In this document: positions 8,933 to 15,321 of the stretch, piece by piece | Layout of the letters: the number at the start of each line of letters is the position of its first letter | Position numbering within the stretch: the stretch's first letter is position 1 | Virus record (IMG/VR): IMGVR_UViG_3300033141_001498 | Location: 1 to 26,709 of that record | DNA length: 26,709 nucleotides | Source: a virus | Reading direction: 5' to 3' (one strand) | Notes under the pieces: generated by a model | What the model was told of the DNA's origin: nothing | Seen by the model: only the letters and a program-made list of their open reading frames with translations | Database searches by the model: none | Translations under genes and position numbers: made by a program

Positions 8933-9092
8933 TTATATCTAACTCCCTGAAATTGCCAAGAATTTCTTTATCTCCTGCACTTAATCCACCTTTTGATTGA
9001 CCTGCTAATTGTTTATATCTAACTCCCTGAAATTGCCAAGAATTTCTTTATCTCCTGCACTTAATCCACCTTTTGATTGACCTGCTAATTGT
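8933..9092. repeat. Perfect 80-bp direct tandem duplication (8933-9012 and 9013-9092)
   Basis: The 80 bases at 8933-9012 recur without mismatch and without spacer at 9013-9092; identity ends at both outer edges (a8932 versus t9012, t9013 versus c9093). Since 80 is not divisible by three, the second copy read by the upstream gene is out of frame and supplies its TAG stop at 9005-9007. Removing one copy joins the two flanking frames. The absence of any divergence indicates a very recent event or an assembly artefact. Confidence 0.97.
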
Positions 9093-10114
9093 CTTTTCTC
9101 TCTCTTAACCATCACATCTAGGTTTGCATGGATTTGCTTTTCAACCACTTCCTTTTGGGAGTCAGATAATTCCACAAGAGGATTACCGCTATTATCAGGA
9201 TTAACTTTAAGTAATACTTTGTTTTTATCTTTCTTAGCTTCTTCAGGATCAAAAGTAAAATCCCAAGGTTGTTGTGTTTCAGGGTTTGTTTTTGTTATGT
9301 CTGTCAATATACTTACACTAGCATAAGGGTTTGTTAAAATAGAATTAGTAATGCCCTCTCTATATTTTTTGTATGCGTCGCTTATTGTTGGGTCGTCAAT
9401 TAAAAATCCACCACTATCATATTGAAATGACTTAATATCTTTAGCGTTTTCAGCAAGATAACCATTCAAATCAAACACATCATATTCATTAACAAGTCTT
9501 TGATTTAAAGATGCTATACTTAAAAATGAACCGGGAGTATCATCAATGTCAGAAGTGAATACTCCATCTACCATTTTTCTTTTAGCTAAACTAACTTCAT
9601 AGTTTGTAGGATTAATATATAAAGCATGAGAATTAAAGTTAATCATATCTTCCATGTCGGCCATTAAAAATTGCTCCAACTTAGAGGAGCAGTTTATATC
9701 GGGGTTTTCAGCGCAGTTGCCTGACATTCTTTCAAACTTAACCTTGTATGCTTCTTGAAATTTTTCGGCTGCATCAAACACCTGTTCTGTACCATCTATA
9801 AGGTTTTGATTTTGCAGAGTGTATTGTCTAAGATTTAGCTCCCCTCTTTTTAAAAGGTCAGTAGATATTAACATCATCTCTCTAGCTTGCTCGCTATAAT
9901 TAAATAAAGCATCGTTAGCTCCTTGGTGTTGGCCTTGCGGAGAATCAGAAAGTATCTTTCCGAAATCCTTAGAGTATTGATCTATCTCTGCTTTTTTTTG
10001 CTCTCGTAAAGCAATAGTCTCTTGAATGGTATCGTTTATACTTTTCCCTACTTCAGCCCAATTTATTTGGCTGCTAGCATCTCTTTCAACATAACCGTAA
10101 TATGATTTTGCCAT
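9005..10114 (-). CDS. Internal virion (ejection-type) protein, N-terminal part, truncated by a duplication
   Basis: A 369-aa frame from ATG 10112-10114. The N-terminus (MAKSYYGYVERDASSQINWA, followed by a helical stretch rich in Lys and Gln) resembles the large internal virion proteins found downstream of tail genes in Bacteroidota and marine podoviruses, recalled from family knowledge. It is mostly alpha-helical by composition, without signal peptide or catalytic motif. Residues up to I367 read naturally; the last two (NN) and the stop come from the out-of-frame second copy of the 80-bp repeat. Without the duplication it would fuse to the 313-aa frame downstream for 681 aa, a size comparable to T7 gp15. 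Probably packed in the capsid and ejected with DNA (inference). Confidence 0.75.
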   Translation of the reverse strand: MAKSYYGYVERDASSQINWAEVGKSINDTIQETIALREQKKAEIDQYSKDFGKILSDSPQGQHQGANDALFNYSEQAREMMLISTDLLKRGELNLRQYTLQNQNLIDGTEQVFDAAEKFQEAYKVKFERMSGNCAENPDINCSSKLEQFLMADMEDMINFNSHALYINPTNYEVSLAKRKMVDGVFTSDIDDTPGSFLSIASLNQRLVNEYDVFDLNGYLAENAKDIKSFQYDSGGFLIDDPTISDAYKKYREGITNSILTNPYASVSILTDITKTNPETQQPWDFTFDPEEAKKDKNKVLLKVNPDNSGNPLVELSDSQKEVVEKQIHANLDVMVKREKRQLAGQSKGGLSAGDKEILGNFRELDINN

Positions 10115-10124
10115 AAGTTAATTA

Positions 10125-10256
10125 TTAAAGTTCTCCTTTATTTTCTTTAGTACCGTGTCTTAAGTTTATAGATTGAAGAAAAGGATTCATAAAATCATAA
10201 GGAGTTTTATGCATATCATAAGAACTTCTAAACTGCGCTTTGAGTCGGCGATAACC
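10125..10256 (-). other. Out-of-frame 43-codon C-terminal extension of the 148-aa gene
   Basis: In the frame shifted +1 from the 148-aa gene, codons from 10256 to the TAA at 10125-10127 read GYRRLKAQFRSSYDMHKTPY and onward to NKGEL, which looks like ordinary protein. A +1 slip of Lys-tRNA from AAA to AAG at 10257-10260, or removal of one G from AAAGGGT, would join it to the upstream frame after REWRK. It fills the otherwise empty gap before the next gene and leaves only 10 nt of spacing, matching the tight packing elsewhere. This is reading-frame inference, not proof of translation. Confidence 0.6.
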
Positions 10257-10674
10257 CTTTCCTCCATTCTCTATAATCTTTTACGCTCATGTCTCCAAAA
10301 AAGTCACCATAGGTACGAGACAATCCCGTATCAAAGTCTACCGTGTCAGGTATACCATCTCCATCAACATCACCAAATTGACCCGCTTGATATGGCCCAT
10401 ATCCCATCGTACCCTCCCCCGGCATCATTCCCTCCATAGCCTGAAAAGCTCTTAATTCTCCTGCAGCATCCTTTCCATACAAAGGCATCATTGACATTCC
10501 TTGTTGTAGTGTGCTAGTAACTCCTTGCCATCCTTGCTGTGTAGCCTGATTAGCGAGCTGCTCATATTGAGCTGCAGCTTTCTGTGCTCCTTCAGATTCT
10601 TTTAAACTTATCTGTGTTTTTAAATCTCTCAATCTTGCATCTTCGCTTGCTATAAGAGTTTCTATATCCATCAT
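10228..10674 (-). CDS. Middle part of a probable internal virion protein with an EF-like DxDxDG motif
   Basis: A 148-aa frame from ATG 10672-10674 to TAG 10228-10230, overlapping the upstream stop as ATGA. The first half is helical (EDARLRDLKTQISLKESEGA, then Gln/Ala-rich). Residues 102-113 read DVDGDGIPDTVD, a textbook DxDxDGxxD calcium-binding loop of the thrombospondin type-3/dockerin kind. The frame is open upstream of the ATG for a further 17 natural-looking codons (ending TKRQAGE), and its last nine residues (GLSPTQSAV) look less natural than the +1 frame. It is probably the middle of one 279-aa gene spanning 10125-10964, broken by two one-base frame changes. A role as a small ejection protein (T7 gp14-like position) is inferred from gene order. 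Confidence 0.65.
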   Translation of the reverse strand: MMDIETLIASEDARLRDLKTQISLKESEGAQKAAAQYEQLANQATQQGWQGVTSTLQQGMSMMPLYGKDAAGELRAFQAMEGMMPGEGTMGYGPYQAGQFGDVDGDGIPDTVDFDTGLSRTYGDFFGDMSVKDYREWRKGLSPTQSAV

Positions 10675-10964
10675 TTCACCTGCTTGCCTTTTAGTGATAT
10701 CCGCTTGCGCAGCTTGTTGAGCACTCCGGCTGCCTGAGATAATACAGCCTCTCTTTCAATATCATAAGGAGTTTTTTGAATAGCCATTTCTTCAAAGAAG
10801 TTTAAATCCAATCCTTCCTTTGCTTGTGCTAACGCTTGTTCAGCCTTAACTTCCGCATCTGCCATTTTATCCTTCATCTCTCGTGCGGTTTTAAAACTTT
10901 TAACCGTTCCGACAATATTGCTAATCAAGCCTATTCCTGCTATTATTGCTGATGGTGCTCCCAT
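10671..10964 (-). CDS. N-terminal part of a probable small internal virion protein
   Basis: A 97-aa frame from ATG 10962-10964. It begins with a short hydrophobic stretch (APSAIIAGIGLISNIVGTV) followed by a charged Ala/Glu/Lys helix and QKTPYDIEREAVLSQAAG (ending at residue 80). The hydrophobic N-terminus plus coiled-coil body is the pattern of small phage internal/ejection proteins. After residue 80 the present frame becomes a Lys/Arg-rich tail (VLNKLRKRISLKGKQVK), while the alternative frame reads SAQQAAQADITKRQAGE straight into MMDIET of the next frame. That suggests one lost base near 10725. As annotated, its TGA overlaps the next ATG (ATGA), so two translationally coupled genes remain a possible reading. 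Confidence 0.65.
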   Translation of the reverse strand: MGAPSAIIAGIGLISNIVGTVKSFKTAREMKDKMADAEVKAEQALAQAKEGLDLNFFEEMAIQKTPYDIEREAVLSQAAGVLNKLRKRISLKGKQVK

Positions 10965-10966
10965 AA

Positions 10967-11371
10967 TTAATTTATTCTTTTAATCAACTCTGTTGATGTT
11001 GTTCCTTTGCCATATCCTGACTTGCTAAAATATTTTATCAGAGCAGGATGATTATTATTAGTGAACACATATTTGTGTCCTTGATTCTTAGCTATTGTTT
11101 CTAATGTAGATACCAATAAATCTAAGCCCTTTTTTCTTTTTTTATACCTATTGTTTGATATCACCCAAGTTATCCAAGCTACTTTAGAATTGGTATTATA
11201 TAAAAAAGCTGCGCACACAGGCGTAGTGTCGTCATATACTATGGCTCCCCCCTCCCCATCTTGCGGTAAAAAATCTCTCTCCGGAGGCATTTCCCATCCC
11301 CAATCTTTCCACCATCCAACAAGTGTATTATCATAATCCTCGTATGATAACGGTCTAATAGTTAATTTCAT
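10967..11371 (-). CDS. GNAT-type N-acetyltransferase
   Basis: A 134-aa protein whose layout fits the GCN5-related N-acetyltransferase fold. It has an N-terminal IRPLSYEDYD strand-helix, a central beta pair (AIVYDDTTPVCAAFLY, then AWITWVISN), an acetyl-CoA-loop/helix equivalent in NNRYKKRKKGLDLLVSTLE, and a C-terminal NNNHPALIKYFSKSGYGKG segment typical of the last strands. It would transfer an acetyl group from acetyl-CoA to an unknown amine or protein N-terminus. Small GNATs embedded among phage structural genes are common, and their substrate is generally unknown. It has its own TATCTTTG box 5 nt before the ATG and ends 2 nt before the next gene. Fold assignment is fairly secure; substrate cannot be said. 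Confidence 0.82.
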   Translation of the reverse strand: MKLTIRPLSYEDYDNTLVGWWKDWGWEMPPERDFLPQDGEGGAIVYDDTTPVCAAFLYNTNSKVAWITWVISNNRYKKRKKGLDLLVSTLETIAKNQGHKYVFTNNNHPALIKYFSKSGYGKGTTSTELIKRIN

Positions 11372-11376
11372 TACTA

Positions 11377-11384
11377 CAAAGATA
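11377..11384 (-). promoter_or_regulatory. Bacteroidota-type -7 box (TATCTTTG) before the GNAT gene
   Basis: On the minus strand TATCTTTG matches TAnnTTTG, the -7 consensus of Bacteroidota primary sigma factors, and is followed by only 5 nt (TAGTA) before the ATG. No convincing -33 TTTG is visible. The same box and spacing recur before other genes here. Confidence 0.55.
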
Positions 11385-11390
11385 ACAAAA

Positions 11391-12182
11391 TTAAGGAAAA
11401 CTTTTCATATAATCAGACTTCACAGCAAACAACTCTTCTATACCACCCGAGGCATTTGTAAGAGTAAATTCTAAATAATGACCTAGTAATCCATGTGATT
11501 CTGCAGTAATTGATTTAGCGTAATAGCTAAACAATCCCGGTGCAGGCACAGGAGGAGCAGGTATTAGTGCTGCATAATAGTCAACAACAATAGTATTGGT
11601 TACAAAATTAATATCTGTTATAAGTCCTGATATTTGGTTAGTCACATAGAAGGCATCACCTACACTTAACATAGGTGGTAAGTCAATAAGATAAGTTACC
11701 ACATAACAGTTAGGACAAATTGCAGGGTCAGGGGTAGATGTATCAATGTTACCAATACCACCCATAGACCGTTGCTTATATTGTTCACTACCTGCATCGG
11801 TAGCTGTGTTAGCTCCCGTAGTTCTTATATAACTAAAGAAGTCTCCCTCTTTCTTTTCAAAATCTGTAGTGCTAATCTCACCTACATTAGGCAGATCTGT
11901 GGTCATCGCCACACTCCATGCCCCGGTCGAATTTAACTCTAAAGTTTTAAATAGTTTATTGCTCAGTGGTCTTTCATTAATAACACTTGTTATAATAGAC
12001 GTTCCCGATATACCATAAAAATTATTTCTAGGAACAGATGTACTATTATGTCGCCATAGCGATCCTCCACTAAAAGAATAAAAATAGTTATTCATTCCTA
12101 CCATCATCTCAGGTTTATAAGTATAGAAAGAAGGCCACCCTTTTGAGTTTTCGCTAAATGATAATGTATAATATGTTGCCAT
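11391..12182 (-). CDS. Tail structural protein resembling the C-terminal domain of crAss-like muzzle proteins
   Basis: A 263-aa protein with LSFSENSKGWPSFYTYKPEM at residues 8-27, then MNNYFYSF, SLWRHN, and RNNFYG at 52-57. This W-x-SF-x-(Y/S)-x-P ... NN-x-(Y/F) ... FYG pattern recurs in tail tube/muzzle-type proteins of crAss-like and other Bacteroidota phages, recalled from family knowledge. There it usually follows the DPY-x-x-EYV motif within one long protein. Here that motif sits in the 1964-aa gene upstream, with the 1033-aa gene in between, so this looks like a detached domain on its own gene. A CPNCY motif is near the middle. It is likely a component of the tail barrel or tip; the exact role is unknown. 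Confidence 0.7.
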   Translation of the reverse strand: MATYYTLSFSENSKGWPSFYTYKPEMMVGMNNYFYSFSGGSLWRHNSTSVPRNNFYGISGTSIITSVINERPLSNKLFKTLELNSTGAWSVAMTTDLPNVGEISTTDFEKKEGDFFSYIRTTGANTATDAGSEQYKQRSMGGIGNIDTSTPDPAICPNCYVVTYLIDLPPMLSVGDAFYVTNQISGLITDINFVTNTIVVDYYAALIPAPPVPAPGLFSYYAKSITAESHGLLGHYLEFTLTNASGGIEELFAVKSDYMKSFP

Positions 12183-12202
12183 AGTTTTTTATTTAATATT
12201 AA

Positions 12203-15200
12203 TTAACACGCCACTAGTTCTGAACAGTCTTTAATACAGGTTACAATTCCAAACTCATCTACATACATCCACATAGGAGTAAGGGTAATAGGCATAGTGT
12301 AATAATAATACCCCGGATCTAATTGAGTTGCTGCACTATCATCTTTAAATACCATGTCATTTAAGTAGGGAATATCACCGTCTAATGTTCCTGCATTAGA
12401 GCACGTATTTGTACCTCCCGCAACACCCGGAACACAAGGAGCGGATGTTGTAAGCCCATCATCGTTGTCACCACCAAAAGCATTATGAGCAATATAACAA
12501 GGTTCACCGGGGTTAGTTGCAGGTGGACCGCTCGCACACATACTAGATATAGAGTTTGCATCTGCGCCATTTAATGTGCTCGCTTTATAAACAAGAAGGT
12601 TAGCTATTTGAGGTAAAAGTTGTGGGCATTCTACTTTAGCAGTAAATTCAGTGTTAGAAGTAATACTTGTAACTTCCAAGTTTAGTCTTTGCTCAACAGC
12701 ATCGGCTTTATTTATAACACACATTACCCACCCCGGAGAATCATACAGATCATTAACATTATCTGTTCCGTATAATTGAACTTGTGGAGTAGAAATTCCT
12801 ATTTGATGATATATTGATGTTTGTATATAAAGCCCACCACTACCATCATAAAGCCATATTGGATAAGTACAAGTCTGATTACATGCTGTGGTAGTAGCAG
12901 GGTAAGTCCATAGGTTATAAGCATTATTTCCTGTTCCACCCATCCAAATCTCTATTGGACATAAACCAAATAAATCTTCATCCGGAGCAGCAGGACCCAC
13001 GTAAGTAAATCCATTGCCGGGTAAATTAATATTCCCTAATGGATTATAAATACCATTAGCTATTCCTTCCGGAGCAAATCCAACATCACAAGCCGGAGAA
13101 GTGATTACGCCTCCCGCTTCAGCTACACATGGTATCGCTGACGTAGGGTTATTATTGGTATTCATTCCGCCTATATATACAGGTAGGTCAAATAAAGGAA
13201 GTTCAACACCACTATCTGAATAAGGAGAACCATATTGATCGTAAGAATTAGGATCTTGACCATATACTGTCGTCTGCCCTAAACTAGAACTGTCACAAGC
13301 AGTTGGGTCAAGGTAACATGTTGTTCTTGTGGGTGTTCCGGGAAGCCCTACTCCTGCCTCATAAATAGTGGTCTCCTCAATATAGATACCGTTTGATCCA
13401 CTTAAATTATAACCACTACCACCGCTGCTAGCTCCTGAATTATTATTGTTTATAGTTGACATACTGTTGTATGCATATTGAGTATCGCTAAGATCTCCAC
13501 TTGCATTTTCAGAACCTCTAATAGAAAAGCTATTACTTTTTGTCACTACAGTACCATCAGTATTTAGTAATTTAACAAACAAACCTTTAGGATTTTGTCC
13601 TGTAAATACTCTCACAATAACTGCTCCTGTGGCTACACCTAATGAAGCTTGAAGTCTATATATACCACCACCCGCTATACTACTGTCTGTTTGAATTATG
13701 TCACCACAAGCTGCAGGCTCAGGAACATAAGCCACATTTGTTTGTGTAATAATACCATGAGTTATTTCAAATAGTTTAGGGTCTCCATTAGCATCTATAT
13801 ATCTACACCAATATGGTGTAGAAGGGTTACTGTTATCCCCATAAAGAGGCTGCTCTCCATTCTCATCTTTAAACACTAAATCCCATCTATTAGGAACACC
13901 TTCAGTATATTCAGTTAAAGGTGCATATTGGGGGAAATTAGGACTTACTCCTTGAGCTCCCGGAACATGAAACACTTCGTTAGACATATCTCCACTTGTA
14001 AATGCTTGTAGTTGAGTAGGGTAAGGCTCACTACACATATATTGAGGTTGAGCTCCCAAAATAGGATAGGATATTCTGCTTAATTTTTTAGGACAATTAG
14101 TATTAATAACAATATCAAGACCATTGTCACTGATTGGTAGCCCCGGACTTTCAGCATTACACGCAAGAATTTGCAACTTCATTACCGCTCTCGTCATACT
14201 AGGGTCAGACTTTGGTAATACTGCAGTATACCAACCCCTATACCCCCCTTCAGTATTATAATAATGCGTGTTCTGTGTTAATGTGGATAACTGAACCTGA
14301 TCTCTACTTACCGTTACTGATGCATCTGCGGGCCCTGCTACCCATTCATACTGAGGCCCTAAATTTGTTGACCATGTCCATGTTGGTATTCCGCCCGGAG
14401 GAGCATGGGTAATAGAAGGGTTAGCAATAAAAGGTATACTAGGAGCAGGAACTGTCGTGGGGGGTCCTCCCGGACAATCAGGACAGTTAACAGCATCATA
14501 TTCATAATAATTAGGTTTATTGTTAGGTACTTGCAACCAAGTGGGTGGAGCAGCACAGTTTGTAGGGGGAAAAGGATTATAATAAATACCACCAAATGAT
14601 GTAGCCGGCGGGCCTCCTTGAAATCTCCCTGCTCCTCCTACATATAAAAACTTAGTGTCATCTGTTAAGGGATATCCTGCAAGTCCACCTGAAGGATCTC
14701 CACCATAATTAAGTGTTCCATCGGGCTGATAAGTAAGGCTTCTTTGATATCCTCCATCAGGTGCTCCTAAATATGGGAAGCCATCAGGGGGAGTCGGAGC
14801 AACACTAGGCGTGCTTCCTGAAGCAGAGAAGTTGTTGGTAGATATAGTTATGTTTCCAAACTCATCTTCATTGTCTAATAATAATCCACATCCTGCGCCA
14901 TATTCATTTCTAAAATATACCCTTACAATAACCGCCCCTGTCGTACCTGTGCCTGATCCTAAATCAATAGGAATTTTATATGTTCCGTGAAGATCTGTAC
15001 CTAGTGGGGCTGTGGGAGGATATGCCGCATCAACTTTAATTCTAATTGCCTTACTAGCATCTAAATCATTACAAGGAGTAATACATGTCTCACACTCTAT
15101 AGGGCCTGCACCAAATGCACTTAATGCCCCACTCAATGTTCCATATTGATTAGGAGCTACTCCCTGTACTGTTAGATACCTAACAATAGCACCATCAGAA

Positions 15201-15304
15201 TAATATCCCTGAGGAGCTACAGTAGTTAAAGCTATGTCAGTAAACACACATGTCGCTAAGGACAAGTTAGTTGCATCTAAAAAATATTCGGTTGAAGTAG
15301 GCAT
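12203..15304 (-). CDS. Large tail appendage/fiber-like protein with repeated modules (1033 aa)
   Basis: A Gly/Pro/Thr/Asn-rich, beta-type sequence without enzymatic motifs, typical of tail fibers or tail-tip appendages. Internal repeats are visible. One module with TGAVIVRV occurs at residues 122-129 and again at 559-566, each followed by G-x-x-x-x-L-L-x-(N/T)-(E/D) and a Ser/Asn-rich strand. A second module with VF-x-D occurs near residue 20 (CVFTDIALTTVAPQGYYSDG), near 475 (DLVFKDENGEQ) and near 983 (DMVFKDDSAATQLDPGYYYY). Short Cys pairs occur (CETCITPC, CPDC, CNQTC), and the protein ends CSELVAC. It lies between the muzzle-like gene and the 263-aa tail gene, which supports a tail role. 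Receptor binding is plausible but not shown. Confidence 0.75.
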   Translation of the reverse strand: MPTSTEYFLDATNLSLATCVFTDIALTTVAPQGYYSDGAIVRYLTVQGVAPNQYGTLSGALSAFGAGPIECETCITPCNDLDASKAIRIKVDAAYPPTAPLGTDLHGTYKIPIDLGSGTGTTGAVIVRVYFRNEYGAGCGLLLDNEDEFGNITISTNNFSASGSTPSVAPTPPDGFPYLGAPDGGYQRSLTYQPDGTLNYGGDPSGGLAGYPLTDDTKFLYVGGAGRFQGGPPATSFGGIYYNPFPPTNCAAPPTWLQVPNNKPNYYEYDAVNCPDCPGGPPTTVPAPSIPFIANPSITHAPPGGIPTWTWSTNLGPQYEWVAGPADASVTVSRDQVQLSTLTQNTHYYNTEGGYRGWYTAVLPKSDPSMTRAVMKLQILACNAESPGLPISDNGLDIVINTNCPKKLSRISYPILGAQPQYMCSEPYPTQLQAFTSGDMSNEVFHVPGAQGVSPNFPQYAPLTEYTEGVPNRWDLVFKDENGEQPLYGDNSNPSTPYWCRYIDANGDPKLFEITHGIITQTNVAYVPEPAACGDIIQTDSSIAGGGIYRLQASLGVATGAVIVRVFTGQNPKGLFVKLLNTDGTVVTKSNSFSIRGSENASGDLSDTQYAYNSMSTINNNNSGASSGGSGYNLSGSNGIYIEETTIYEAGVGLPGTPTRTTCYLDPTACDSSSLGQTTVYGQDPNSYDQYGSPYSDSGVELPLFDLPVYIGGMNTNNNPTSAIPCVAEAGGVITSPACDVGFAPEGIANGIYNPLGNINLPGNGFTYVGPAAPDEDLFGLCPIEIWMGGTGNNAYNLWTYPATTTACNQTCTYPIWLYDGSGGLYIQTSIYHQIGISTPQVQLYGTDNVNDLYDSPGWVMCVINKADAVEQRLNLEVTSITSNTEFTAKVECPQLLPQIANLLVYKASTLNGADANSISSMCASGPPATNPGEPCYIAHNAFGGDNDDGLTTSAPCVPGVAGGTNTCSNAGTLDGDIPYLNDMVFKDDSAATQLDPGYYYYTMPITLTPMWMYVDEFGIVTCIKDCSELVAC

Positions 15305-15321
15305 AATCTATTTTTTTAATA

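Noticed and set aside
8933-9092. 80-bp duplication as a mobile-element target site or phage attachment site
   Set aside because: The copies are directly adjacent with nothing between them, so they cannot flank an inserted element; slippage or misassembly fits better.
12382-12570. 62-aa minus-strand frame inside the 1033-aa gene
   Set aside because: It overlaps a long, well-supported gene in another frame and reads as low-complexity hydrophobic sequence typical of a shadow.
14212-14599. Open frames on both strands around 14.2-14.6 kb
   Set aside because: They are shadows of the repeat-rich 1033-aa gene, with no plausible start region or protein-like composition.
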